This document shows, piece by piece, positions 17,681 through 26,641 of a DNA stretch of 64,000 nucleotides (its first letter is position 1; every line of letters starts with the position of its first letter). The stretch spans positions 1,736,001 to 1,800,000 of the forward strand of contig NZ_BKAU01000001.1 in assembly GCF_007992715.1 (NCBI RefSeq), read 5' to 3'. The stretch is from Chitinophaga cymbidii. GTDB lineage: Bacteria > Bacteroidota > Bacteroidia > Chitinophagales > Chitinophagaceae. The position numbers and the translations under genes are program-made. Below the pieces are notes generated by a model, which had not been told where the DNA came from, did no database searches, and saw only the letters and a list, made by a program, of their open reading frames with translations.

Positions 17681-20600
17681 TTACAGTGTACAATTGATCC
17701 CGAAAGTGATCGTGCGCAGGGGCGGCATATTCTGGTTGCCGGATTCAGGATCATACCTGTACTTGTTCCTGTCCGCCACCCAAAGGTTCTGCGCATGCAT
17801 GTACACCTGCAGGTTGGACAAATGCGCCTTTTGCAGCCAGGAACGCGGCAGATCGTAGGAGAGGCTTACATTGCGCAGGCGGATGATATTATAGTCCATC
17901 CAGAAAATATCGGATTGCGAATAAAACCGGGCATTGTAGGTAGATGCGGCGGTGGTGAACCGGGGCGTTTTGGTAAACGCTTCATCACCCGGTTGCTGCC
18001 AGCGGTCCAGCACCTGCGTTAAAGGATTTGCGCCGATGGCGCCCACCCGCGATGCGGAGATGGAATTATCAAATGCGCTGATGTGCGAGTATTCAAAAAA
18101 GAAGCTCAGGTTCACACCCTTGTAGGAAAATTCATTGGAGATGCCGCCAAACATCGGGTTGTTGCTGCCAACAATGGAACGGTCATCGGAAGAAATGCCG
18201 CCGTTCCCGCTCTTGTCTTCCAGCACGGGAACACCTTTATCGTTCAGTCCAAGAAAATGATACGCCTGCATCACCGATAACGGATACCCGATAAAGTACT
18301 GGCTGGAATAGGAGGTCTGCTCAATATTCGGGAAACTCAGCAGTTTATTCCGGCTGATGGAAAAATTCACCAGCGTGCGCCAGCTGAAATCCTTCCGTGC
18401 AATATTGCTGCTGTTCACCTGGAATTCCCACCCGGTATTTTGCAGCAGCGCCGGGAAGTTCGCGGGATAGCTGCCGTAACCGGATTGTGGTGATATGACA
18501 TAGTTGATGAGCTGGTTATCGGTCCGATTGCGGAACCAGGACATGCTGAACAAAAGACGGTCCTGCATGAAACCCGTTTCCAGGGCCGTTTCCAGCTTCC
18601 TGTTCTCTTCCCAGCGGTAATCGGGATTGGCGAGGTTCGTGGGGAGAAGCGTACTGCCCTGGTAAGGTTGACCGCTTGCATAGGTAGTGATATAGCCGTA
18701 ATCATCGATCTGATCATTACCGTTAATACCGTAGCTGGCGCGGAGCTTACCGAAGCTCATAAAAGGCAGCGCTTTTTTTACCGCTTTGTTCTGCGAAAAG
18801 ATCCAGCCTGCGCTGACGGCGCCGAAGTTCCCGAAACGTTTGCCGGGCCCGAAGCGCGATGATCCGTCGCGGCGGAAGCTCAGGTTGGCGAGATATTCCT
18901 GGTTCCAGTTATAGCTGATGCGGCTGAAAAAGGAATTGTAGGCGTACTTGGTATTGTAGCCGTAAGTATAGATCGTTGCGGCGGAGGCGATGTTGTCCAG
19001 CAGCGCATCGTTGGTAAAGCCGGTGCCGTTGGCGCCGAGGGATTTTGTGGTGGTTTTCTGCCAGGTGCCGCCGGCCAGTACATTTACGGTATGGCGGTTG
19101 GCGTAGATGGTATAGTCGAGTTGCGGTTCCGCGATCCAGGTCTTGATGTTGCTGTTCCGGATATTCAGCCTGGCGTCTGCGTTATTCGCCTGGGAAGCGG
19201 ATGGTACTTTCATCGTCTGATCGAGTATGGCATTGTCGATGCCCGCCGTCAGTTTCAGGTTGAGATTTTTCAGCGGAGAAAACCGTATCGCGAGATTACC
19301 ATTATAAGTATTTGTGTTGTTATCGCAAGGCTGCATCAGGTACGCCAGCGGATGGCCGGAAGGCCCGGTGAAATTGGGACTGCCGTCTTCCTTGTACATG
19401 GGATAGCTGGCCGGCAGTCTTACATAAGAGATGAGATCTGATGTCATCAATCCTATAAAAGTGCTGGTAGCCGCGGCAGATGCGCTGATGCCCAGCTTGC
19501 CGCCAACAGCACGGTGATCGATACTCATCCGCACAGATTTGCGGTTGGCGTCAAAATCGCCGGGGTACACGGTGCCGTCCTTATGATAGCTGCCGTTTAC
19601 CAGGAAGGTGGTGTTTGCATTTCCGCCGGATATGGACGCATTTACATCATGCGTAATGGCGGAGCCGCCGATCATTTCTTCCTGCCAGTCTTTCGTGTGC
19701 ACGGTATCCCAGGTGAACAGGTCCGGCGCGCCGTTGGCGGTAGGAGTGAGGCCGTCGCCGGCAAAGGCTTCGCGGCGCATGGCGTTATACTGGTGTACGT
19801 CCATCAACGGCAGGCGGCGTGCTACGGTGCCCACGCCGGTGTAGGCATTTACGGCCACTCTTGTTTTACCTGCCTGTCCTTTTTTGGTGGTGATCAGCAC
19901 TACGCCGTTGGCGCCGCGGGACCCGTAAATGGCCGTGGCTTCGGCATCTTTCAACACTTCAATGCTTTCAATGTCCGCGGGGTTGATGTTCAGCAGGGTG
20001 CTGATCATCTGCAAAGGCCCGCCGAGGTTCGCTTCCGATTCACGCAGGGGTATTCCGTTGAGAATGTATAAAGGCGACCGTCCGGCGTCAATGGAATTGA
20101 TGCCGCGTATTCTCACCTCGGGCACTGCGCCCGGCAGGGAACCGGTGTTGGTGTTGATCTGCATACCGGGCACCCTGCCTTGCAGGGCCAGCAGCACGTT
20201 GTTCACCGGTTGTTTTGCTATTTCTTCCGCACGGATGGTAGTGACGTTCCCAAGGCCCATGCGCCGCGTGGATTGCCCATAAGCGATCACCTGCACCTCA
20301 TCCAGCGGCGATACCGATTTACCGAGATATACGGTCAGCTGTCCGTTTTCACTGTTGGTAAAATAACCCTTCATGGGCTGGCCGGTAGGATATACTTTCC
20401 CGTTATTCACCCTTAACGTCATCGTGGCAAAGCCCACGGCGGAAATTTCAAAAACAAACGGTTCTTCTACGCCGTTGATGGAAAAATTTCCTTCATCATC
20501 GGCCAATATTACTTTGCCTGTGCCCTTCACCGAAATGGTGGCGCGGGGAATGGCTTCATTGTTTTCATTCACTACCCTTCCTGCAATATTGATGCGGACG

Positions 20601-21025
20601 GCGGTCCGGTTAGCGTCCGTTTGCGGGGCCGGTGTTGCCGGTTTGAGGGATAGCACGATGGTTTTCCCTTCTATGATGTAGTTCAGCGGCTGGCCTTTCA
20701 TGACTACATCCAGGAAAGCGACCAGCGGCATATCCTGTACATCCAGACTTACGGGCCGGGCACCGTCCAGGTCCCCGCGGTTGGAAAATACTACATACCC
20801 TGTTTGCTGCTCGATGGCGGCAAATACTTTCTTCAGGCTCAGTTGCCTGCCGGAAAGCGTTACCGACTGCGACAAGCCGGTGGCTGACACGCTCATCAAA
20901 GCAACGGTTAATAAAAGGAAAGTCAATTTCATGACTAACAGGATTTTGGCCATCACCCGGCTCCCCTTCCGCCTGCTGCCCTGCATAGGTATAGCAAGCC
21001 CGGGCCAATTAGCAGTTTTTTGCAT
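17681..21025 (-). CDS. SusC/RagA-family TonB-linked outer-membrane transporter
   Basis: 1114 residues from the ATG at 21025 (another ATG three codons earlier). The ~50-residue N-terminal extension before the hydrophobic signal region MKLTFLLLTVALMSVSATG is usual for this group. After the signal: a secretin/TonB short N-terminal (STN) domain (LSLKKVFAAIEQQTGYVVFS), a carboxypeptidase-regulatory-like domain (INIAGRVVNENNEAIPRATI), the plug domain with GRVPGMQI...VRIRGINSI and EVLKDAEATAIYGSRGANGV, then a ~850-residue beta-barrel. The STN domain and the FecR/sigma genes upstream indicate signal-transducing transport, in which substrate binding releases the sigma factor. Confidence 0.95.
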   Translation of the reverse strand: MQKTANWPGLAIPMQGSRRKGSRVMAKILLVMKLTFLLLTVALMSVSATGLSQSVTLSGRQLSLKKVFAAIEQQTGYVVFSNRGDLDGARPVSLDVQDMPLVAFLDVVMKGQPLNYIIEGKTIVLSLKPATPAPQTDANRTAVRINIAGRVVNENNEAIPRATISVKGTGKVILADDEGNFSINGVEEPFVFEISAVGFATMTLRVNNGKVYPTGQPMKGYFTNSENGQLTVYLGKSVSPLDEVQVIAYGQSTRRMGLGNVTTIRAEEIAKQPVNNVLLALQGRVPGMQINTNTGSLPGAVPEVRIRGINSIDAGRSPLYILNGIPLRESEANLGGPLQMISTLLNINPADIESIEVLKDAEATAIYGSRGANGVVLITTKKGQAGKTRVAVNAYTGVGTVARRLPLMDVHQYNAMRREAFAGDGLTPTANGAPDLFTWDTVHTKDWQEEMIGGSAITHDVNASISGGNANTTFLVNGSYHKDGTVYPGDFDANRKSVRMSIDHRAVGGKLGISASAAATSTFIGLMTSDLISYVRLPASYPMYKEDGSPNFTGPSGHPLAYLMQPCDNNTNTYNGNLAIRFSPLKNLNLKLTAGIDNAILDQTMKVPSASQANNADARLNIRNSNIKTWIAEPQLDYTIYANRHTVNVLAGGTWQKTTTKSLGANGTGFTNDALLDNIASAATIYTYGYNTKYAYNSFFSRISYNWNQEYLANLSFRRDGSSRFGPGKRFGNFGAVSAGWIFSQNKAVKKALPFMSFGKLRASYGINGNDQIDDYGYITTYASGQPYQGSTLLPTNLANPDYRWEENRKLETALETGFMQDRLLFSMSWFRNRTDNQLINYVISPQSGYGSYPANFPALLQNTGWEFQVNSSNIARKDFSWRTLVNFSISRNKLLSFPNIEQTSYSSQYFIGYPLSVMQAYHFLGLNDKGVPVLEDKSGNGGISSDDRSIVGSNNPMFGGISNEFSYKGVNLSFFFEYSHISAFDNSISASRVGAIGANPLTQVLDRWQQPGDEAFTKTPRFTTAASTYNARFYSQSDIFWMDYNIIRLRNVSLSYDLPRSWLQKAHLSNLQVYMHAQNLWVADRNKYRYDPESGNQNMPPLRTITFGINCTL

Positions 21026-21094
21026 AATTTGCATTGGTTTGGTTGATAATAAATGAATGTATAAGCAACTGACATTTGGATAGACCAAACCTCC

Positions 21095-21122
21095 GCCGGG
21101 AGTGGTTCGAAGCACTCCCGGC
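21095..21122. other. Perfect hairpin in the fecR-susC gap
   Basis: Perfect 10-bp stem GCCGGGAGTG/CACTCCCGGC (21095-21104 and 21113-21122), 8-nt loop containing TTCGAA. A T-run follows only on the plus strand, where no gene is upstream. On the minus strand it would form in the RNA between fecR and susC and could limit readthrough or protect the susC mRNA. Confidence 0.6.
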
Positions 21123-21178
21123 TTCTTTTTTAATGGCCGGCGAATCCGCTGTTTAATTTTTTGTTTTTGTTACGCGCC

Positions 21179-22393
21179 TCAAGGCATCACCACCAGCTTG
21201 CGCCCCTGTTCAATTCTGAAATGCACGCGGGTGGCTTCCAGCGCTTTTAATACTCCCGAAAGCGGCATATCCCGGCTTACTTTACCATAGAAGTATTTAT
21301 CCGGTATTCCTTTTTCATATACTACTTCAATGTTGTACCAGCGCTCCAGCTGGCGCATTACTTCCTGCAGGCTGGCATCATTAAAATTAAAGATGCCGTT
21401 CTTCCAGGCCATGGCCTTGTCCACATCCGCAGACTGAACAAGCACCGGCGCTCCGGGCTGCAACACCCCCTGCTGGCCGGGCTGCAATATCACCGGCGCG
21501 GCATCTTCACCACGCAGGCGGATGCTTCCCTGCAGCAGCGTTGCTTTGATAACGGTTTCATTCCCGTATGCATTCACATTAAAATGAGTACCCAGCACTT
21601 CTATGGCGGCGCGGCCCTGTACGCTTACCCTGAACGGTTGCGCGGCGTTTTTGGCCACTTCAAAATATGCTTCGCCCGTCAGCTCCACGACCCTTTCCTT
21701 ACCCGTAAATGCGGTAGGGTATTTCAACGAGCTGGCCGCATTCAGCCATACCCTGGAACCGTCCGGCAGCACGAGGCCGAACTGCCTGCCCTTGGGCGTG
21801 GTCATGGTATTATAGGCCAGGTTTCCGCTGCTTTCATCCACCGGATCATATAATAGCTGCCCGTTCTTCATCACCACCTGCGCACCTTGCTGTGAAGCGA
21901 TGAGGCCATTGTCCGCGCTGTCCAGCACCAACTGGCTGCCGTTTGCCAGCGTTAACACCGCGCCATTGCTGCCCGGTGCAATTTCCTGCGGCACAGCCAC
22001 CACCGGGGGATTGATAGGTTGAGCGAGGTAATAGACCCCGGCTGTCACCACACCCAGGAACACCGCCGCGGCCGCCACCCAGCGCCACTTGCGCAGAACG
22101 CGGACAGGCGCCGCCGGTTGCTTTCCGGTAGTTTCGTGCATCTCCGTTTCCTTCTGCAAGGGAGAACGCTGCTTGCCGGTAATTTCCCGCATCATCGCGT
22201 CTTTCTCCGCGGAAGAAAAAAAGCGGCCAACATCCCCCATCTCTTCATAAACCTGCTGCAAAAGGTCTTCCACAACATGCTTATGCTGCTCATCAGCTAC
22301 CAGCTCATCGAGCCGCAGCCTTTCCTCCTCCGTAGCCTGTCCCGAGATGACGCGCTGCCATAAATGACGGATATGTTCTTGTTCGATGGACAT
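21179..22393 (-). CDS. FecR-family anti-sigma factor
   Basis: 404 residues. Residues 1-80 are the cytoplasmic anti-sigma region (IRHLWQRVISGQATEEERLRLDELV). A single membrane helix (WRWVAAAAVFLGVVTAGVYYL) at about 123-143 leads to the periplasmic FecR domain (TTPKGRQFGLVLPDGSRVWLNAASSLKYP) and a C-terminal DUF4974-type STN-like region (QEVMRQLERWYNIEVVYEKG). It relays the SusC state to the sigma factor. Starts 45 nt after the sigma gene; the 153-nt gap to susC holds a hairpin. Confidence 0.94.
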   Translation of the reverse strand: MSIEQEHIRHLWQRVISGQATEEERLRLDELVADEQHKHVVEDLLQQVYEEMGDVGRFFSSAEKDAMMREITGKQRSPLQKETEMHETTGKQPAAPVRVLRKWRWVAAAAVFLGVVTAGVYYLAQPINPPVVAVPQEIAPGSNGAVLTLANGSQLVLDSADNGLIASQQGAQVVMKNGQLLYDPVDESSGNLAYNTMTTPKGRQFGLVLPDGSRVWLNAASSLKYPTAFTGKERVVELTGEAYFEVAKNAAQPFRVSVQGRAAIEVLGTHFNVNAYGNETVIKATLLQGSIRLRGEDAAPVILQPGQQGVLQPGAPVLVQSADVDKAMAWKNGIFNFNDASLQEVMRQLERWYNIEVVYEKGIPDKYFYGKVSRDMPLSGVLKALEATRVHFRIEQGRKLVVMP

Positions 22394-22438
22394 AATACAG
22401 CTTAAAGACCCCGGAAAAAGCGCCGGGGGGTATGATGA

Positions 22439-23038
22439 TCAAAAAAATAAAAATAAAACAGCCAGCACGGCGGAGGGCACCTTGTCCCGTACGTATTCCC
22501 GTATGGCCTGCAGGGCGAGCTTCATGTATTTTTTTACCGTTTCGGTGGAAAGGCCCATCTCTTCGGCGATCTGCCGGTGAGATAATCCCTGCTTGCGGGC
22601 CAGCTCAAATACTTTTTTTTGCTGCGGTGGTAATTGTTCGATGGCTTTGCCGATGATGGGGAGGTAGCGGGCCAGGCCGTCTTCTTCGTGGATGATATTT
22701 TCCGTGCCGCCCTGGTGCTCCATGTCATGGAGCCATTGCTGGTATTTCAGGGAGGCCCGTGACTGGTCCCTGATATAATTATAGGTGAGGTTACGGGTTA
22801 AAATAAACAGGTACTGACTAAACCGCTCGATGCCCGGCAGGGAAGCGCGGGCATTCCAGATCTTTATGAACACGTCCTGCACGATCTCCTGCGATATTTC
22901 CCGGGAAGCGGTGACCTTGTATACAAAGGCGCCCAGGTGATCGCTGTAGGCATATAGCAGCTCCTTAAATGCTGATTCATCGCCATCCGCTACGCGGAGC
23001 AACAATTCCCGTTCATTATGTAAACCATTGTATAACAA
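22439..23038 (-). CDS. ECF RNA polymerase sigma factor (FecI-like)
   Basis: 199 residues. Region 2 (ESAFKELLYAYSDHLGAFVY, then QEIVQDVFIKIW) and region 4 (LPPQQKKVFELARKQGLSHRQIAEEMGLS) are intact. No ATG exists in frame near the expected N-terminus and a stop lies a few codons upstream, so translation probably starts at the TTG at 23038. The protein ends in an unusual hydrophobic tail, AVLAVLFLFF. It should direct polymerase to susC and possibly itself. First gene of the five-gene minus-strand locus. Confidence 0.92.
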   Translation of the reverse strand: MLYNGLHNERELLLRVADGDESAFKELLYAYSDHLGAFVYKVTASREISQEIVQDVFIKIWNARASLPGIERFSQYLFILTRNLTYNYIRDQSRASLKYQQWLHDMEHQGGTENIIHEEDGLARYLPIIGKAIEQLPPQQKKVFELARKQGLSHRQIAEEMGLSTETVKKYMKLALQAIREYVRDKVPSAVLAVLFLFF

Positions 23039-23315
23039 TCCGCAGGTCTGCTTTCAGTCGGGCTAAAATTAGTAAAAAGTTCGTAATGGCTTTTACGGGG
23101 ATGCAGCCTCCATTTTCCCCGTGTCAACCCAAAAAAATGTTAAAATATGCCTGCCCCGTCTTTCGCCGGAAGAAGCGGCAATGCCCGTCACGCCGCTATA
23201 AAAGCGGAAAAAGGCCGGCGGCCGCTACATTTTCTTCTATTACATGACTAAAAAAGGTTGGATATTTGACGGCGAGAATGATAAAGGCGTCTGCCAGACA
23301 ATTTATATTGATTTT

Positions 23316-25133
23316 ATGAAGGTGTATTTCCGGTTGTTGTCGTTTGCAAAACCAATTTATAAGTATGCGATACCATACGTTTTGTTCACATTGCTGGCTA
23401 TCCTGTTTGGCACATTGAACCTTGCGCTGCTGGCGCCGCTGTTGACAACGTTGTTCGACCACGGCACGAGCGTGCCTGTCCGCCCGGAGAATTCGTACGA
23501 CATCTTCAAGATGTTCAACTATTATACGGCCATCGCCAAATCGAAATATGATCCTTTTGATACCCTGCTCGGCGTTTGCGCGGTGATCGTTACTTCCGTA
23601 CTGCTCAGCAATATCTTCCGTTACCTGTCCGAACGCACGATGGAAAACCTGCGCATTCACACTTTGCTGAACCTGCGCCGCACGGTTTTCAATAATGTGA
23701 TCAACCTGCATCTCGGGTTTTTCAGTAATGAAAGGAAAGGCGACATCATGTCTAAAGTCTCCGCGGACGTGCAGGTGGTGCAGTTTTCCGTAACAGGAAC
23801 GCTGCAGGTGATCTTCAAGGAACCGGTGACGATCATCGTGTACCTGGTATCCCTGTTCATCATCTCCTACAAGCTCACGCTGATAGCATTGCTGGTAGCG
23901 CCGGTGGGCGGTTTTGTGATTTCCCGGATCGTGAAGAAGCTGAAGCACCAGGCAATAGCTTCCCATCAATCCTACGGCACTATGATCAGCTACCTGGATG
24001 AAGCATTGAACGGCATGCGAGTGATCAAGGCGTTTAACGCCATCCGCTTTATCACCAACCGTTTCAACGGTGAGAACGAACGTTACTCGGGCATCATCCG
24101 TTCCATGGTCAAAAGGCAGCAACTGGCATCGCCGGTATCTGAATTCATGGGGGTTTTTATGGTAGCGGGTATTCTGGTATACGGCGGATCGCTGGTGCTC
24201 AACAAACAGGGCGAGCTGGATGCGGCCACCTTCATCGCATACATCGTTCTTTTCTCGCAGCTGCTGCGCCCCGCCAAAGCCATCGGCCTGGCATTTACCA
24301 ATATCCACTCCGGCATCGCGGCGGGCGAGCGCGTACTGGCGCTGATCGACGAGCAGGCGAAGTACCAGGACAGACCGGGCGCGCGGCCGGTGGACGGCTT
24401 TCATGAAAAGATCACTTTCGAGAATATATCTTTTGCCTACGATGGCAAACCGGTATTGAAAGATGTATCCTTCGAAATACCGAAGGGAAAGAAAGTTGCA
24501 TTGGTTGGCCCTTCGGGCGGAGGCAAATCCACGATGATGGACCTGCTTCCCCGTTTTATCCACCCCGATTCCGGGCGTGTGCTGATCGATGGTACGGATA
24601 TGCAGGACGTGCAGGTGGAATCGCTGCGCTCGCTGATGGGCATCGTCAACCAGGATTCCATTCTTTTTAACGATACGATCTTTAACAATATCGCCTTTGG
24701 CAAGCCCGACGCTACGCAGGAAGAGGTGGAAGCGGCGGCGCGCATCGCCAACGCGCATGATTTTATCATGAGCACGGAAAACGGGTACCAGACAAATATC
24801 GGTGACAAAGGTTCCAAGCTGTCCGGCGGACAGCGCCAGCGTTTGTGCATTGCCCGCGCCGTGCTCAACAATCCGCCCATCATGTTGCTGGACGAAGCTA
24901 CTTCCGCGCTGGACACTGCTTCGGAGCGGCTGGTGCAGGATGCGCTGAATAACCTGATGATGAACCGTACCTGCCTGATCATCGCGCACCGCCTCAGCAC
25001 CATCCAGGATGCGGATATTATCCTGGTGCTGGAAAACGGGCGTATCATCGAAAGGGGAACGCATCAGCAGCTGGTGAGCCACCAGGGACAGTACCGTTCG
25101 CTGATAGACATGCAGAAGTTAATGACGCATTAA
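23316..25133 (+). CDS. MsbA-like ABC transporter, fused permease and ATPase
   Basis: 605 residues from the ATG at 23316; the frame is open 24 codons further upstream but that extension lacks family character. Six membrane helices fill residues 1-330. The ATPase half has Walker A GPSGGGKST, Q-loop NQDSILF, signature LSGGQRQR, Walker B IMLLDEAT and the H-loop IAHRLST. This half-transporter architecture fits lipid A/lipid-linked glycan flippases. The neighbouring glycosyltransferases favour export of a glycoconjugate; the exact substrate is unknown. Its last 15 bp overlap the convergent glycosyltransferase gene. Confidence 0.93.
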   Translation: MKVYFRLLSFAKPIYKYAIPYVLFTLLAILFGTLNLALLAPLLTTLFDHGTSVPVRPENSYDIFKMFNYYTAIAKSKYDPFDTLLGVCAVIVTSVLLSNIFRYLSERTMENLRIHTLLNLRRTVFNNVINLHLGFFSNERKGDIMSKVSADVQVVQFSVTGTLQVIFKEPVTIIVYLVSLFIISYKLTLIALLVAPVGGFVISRIVKKLKHQAIASHQSYGTMISYLDEALNGMRVIKAFNAIRFITNRFNGENERYSGIIRSMVKRQQLASPVSEFMGVFMVAGILVYGGSLVLNKQGELDAATFIAYIVLFSQLLRPAKAIGLAFTNIHSGIAAGERVLALIDEQAKYQDRPGARPVDGFHEKITFENISFAYDGKPVLKDVSFEIPKGKKVALVGPSGGGKSTMMDLLPRFIHPDSGRVLIDGTDMQDVQVESLRSLMGIVNQDSILFNDTIFNNIAFGKPDATQEEVEAAARIANAHDFIMSTENGYQTNIGDKGSKLSGGQRQRLCIARAVLNNPPIMLLDEATSALDTASERLVQDALNNLMMNRTCLIIAHRLSTIQDADIILVLENGRIIERGTHQQLVSHQGQYRSLIDMQKLMTH

Positions 25134-26231
25134 GAAGGCTGCGGTCAATAGTAAAAGGATCAGGATCATTTTGATGATCTTCCAGCGGTTCAGGCGGAAG
25201 GCGCTGGGGTGGGGTTTTACAAAACCCATGTCTACCCGCCGCGCGAATTGACGGAAACGGAAAGATTTCAGTACGCCGGTCAACCCGCCCAGCTCATGAC
25301 AGTTTTTGGCCCAGAAAAGATAAAAAGCTACCGCGGGCGATGCCGTTTTCCCCACTTTCACCGCTTTCAGCCAGTTGGTGAAAAGCTCTGCAATTACTAC
25401 GCTCGCGGCGGCCACACTCACCCAGTAAGCCCATCCTCCCCACCAGGCGAACGGCCATAACAGCAGCAGCAAAAAGAGCGTTTCCGCGGTGTTCGTAAAA
25501 TCGCGATAGGTATAGTTTTTTATCGCGGGTTTCGCTGCCATTTCAAAAGCGCCTTCTCCGTAGCGAAACAGGCGCTCGGTCTGCACCGCGCCGTTATTCC
25601 ACCAGGGGTGCTGCACGACGGCTTCCGGCACAGAGATGTACAATTCACCGGACCGCAGGCTGTTGCGCACGAGGAACTCGATATCCTCACCAGCTTTCTT
25701 CAGGGATGCGTCGAACAACGCAGGGTCCAGCCGCTCCCGGTTCAGCACCAGGTTGGTGGTGGGCGCCCAGCGCATCGCGGGTTTGTAGCGCACCAGGTTG
25801 AAATGGCCAAGGGTGCCGTTTATTTTCAGGGCATGCGTAACGGCATTTACGGGTTCGGGGAAATCCGTGACGCCAATAAAGCCGAGGGCAGGGGGGTGTG
25901 CTTCTATCGCTGCAACATAAGCGTGCAGAAGATTTTCGCCGGGCACGATGTCATCGTCCAGCAGCAGCAACCATTGGCCGTTGCCGGCGCGGATGCCTGT
26001 GTTGCGCGTTTCTGAAGGGCCGAGGTTGCGGGTGTTGATGATGAGTTTTATTTTTCCTTCCTGCTCCCAGCGGCGGATGCCGGCGGACACTTGTACGGCG
26101 GGGTTATCTGCTACCAGGAAATAATTGATCGTCCACCCCGGAGGGCGGGAAAGATGAATGATAGGCGACAAAAAGGATTCGGCCAAACGAAAGGAGGGAA
26201 TGACAATGTCAATGCTGCGTAGATCTGCCAT
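25119..26231 (-). CDS. Membrane-associated family 2 glycosyltransferase
   Basis: 370 residues. GT-A fold: IDIVIPSFRLAES at the N-terminus, NLGPSETRNTGIRAGNGQW, then the DDD metal motif (LLLLDDDIVPG), and an acceptor-side motif KKAGEDIEFLVRN. Two hydrophobic segments around 250-285 and a C-terminal helix (MILILLLLTAAFLM) place it at the inner membrane. It transfers a sugar from a nucleotide donor; donor and acceptor cannot be read from sequence. A perfect TAATTTTG box ends 5 nt before the ATG. Confidence 0.88.
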   Translation of the reverse strand: MADLRSIDIVIPSFRLAESFLSPIIHLSRPPGWTINYFLVADNPAVQVSAGIRRWEQEGKIKLIINTRNLGPSETRNTGIRAGNGQWLLLLDDDIVPGENLLHAYVAAIEAHPPALGFIGVTDFPEPVNAVTHALKINGTLGHFNLVRYKPAMRWAPTTNLVLNRERLDPALFDASLKKAGEDIEFLVRNSLRSGELYISVPEAVVQHPWWNNGAVQTERLFRYGEGAFEMAAKPAIKNYTYRDFTNTAETLFLLLLLWPFAWWGGWAYWVSVAAASVVIAELFTNWLKAVKVGKTASPAVAFYLFWAKNCHELGGLTGVLKSFRFRQFARRVDMGFVKPHPSAFRLNRWKIIKMILILLLLTAAFLMRH

Positions 26232-26236
26232 CGCAT

Positions 26237-26244
26237 CAAAATTA
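26237..26244 (-). promoter_or_regulatory. -7 element abutting the glycosyltransferase start
   Basis: TAATTTTG on the minus strand, 5 nt from the ATG at 26231. A transcript from here would have little or no leader. Confidence 0.45.
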
Positions 26245-26290
26245 CTATTATCGCGTCCGCTTTCAAAAATTTAGCCGGTGGTTCCCCTGT

Positions 26291-26471
26291 TTCTGATAGA
26301 AGGCTTTTGCGGTCTGATAGGATATTCGCAAAACCAGCGGCGGATCAAGTCCGCCTCATCTCCACCTCACGTCCACCATGCGCAGTCTTCTTCTTCAGCG
26401 ATCATGGCCGGCTCCTAGTTAAATCCGGCATCAAAAAAGCTGGAAAGATAAAATACTATCAATATCATTGT
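26291..26471 (+). repeat. Dispersed ~180-bp repeat, copy 1
   Basis: Matches the minus strand of 61641-61828. Shared blocks in the same order: GTCTGATAGGATATT; a 37-bp block beginning GATCAAGTCC with one mismatch that contains TCCACCTCA-type 11-bp near-repeats; GTCTTCT; CATGGCC; a 15-nt spacer of equal length; CCGGCAT; and ATATCATTGT. It fills much of the 410-bp divergent gap between two glycosyltransferase genes and points toward the plus-strand one. An open frame through it gives a conserved-looking peptide (LISTSRPP...SDHGR), but no start context supports a gene. Confidence 0.8.
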
Positions 26472-26641
26472 CCCAACGTTTATTCCTTTATCCGGACCGC
26501 ATATTATTCAGGCGGTTTCAGGCCCGTCCTTTCATTTTGGATGATCATGCAGATGGCGGCTATTCTGCTTTTTATTTACTTTTACGCCCCGGCACAAGGC
26601 TTGCCGGTACAAATTAACACCGGCCCAGGGCCGCGGAGCAT

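Noticed and set aside
23196-25082. 628-codon minus-strand ORF
   Set aside because: Antisense to the ABC transporter, which has all ATPase motifs.
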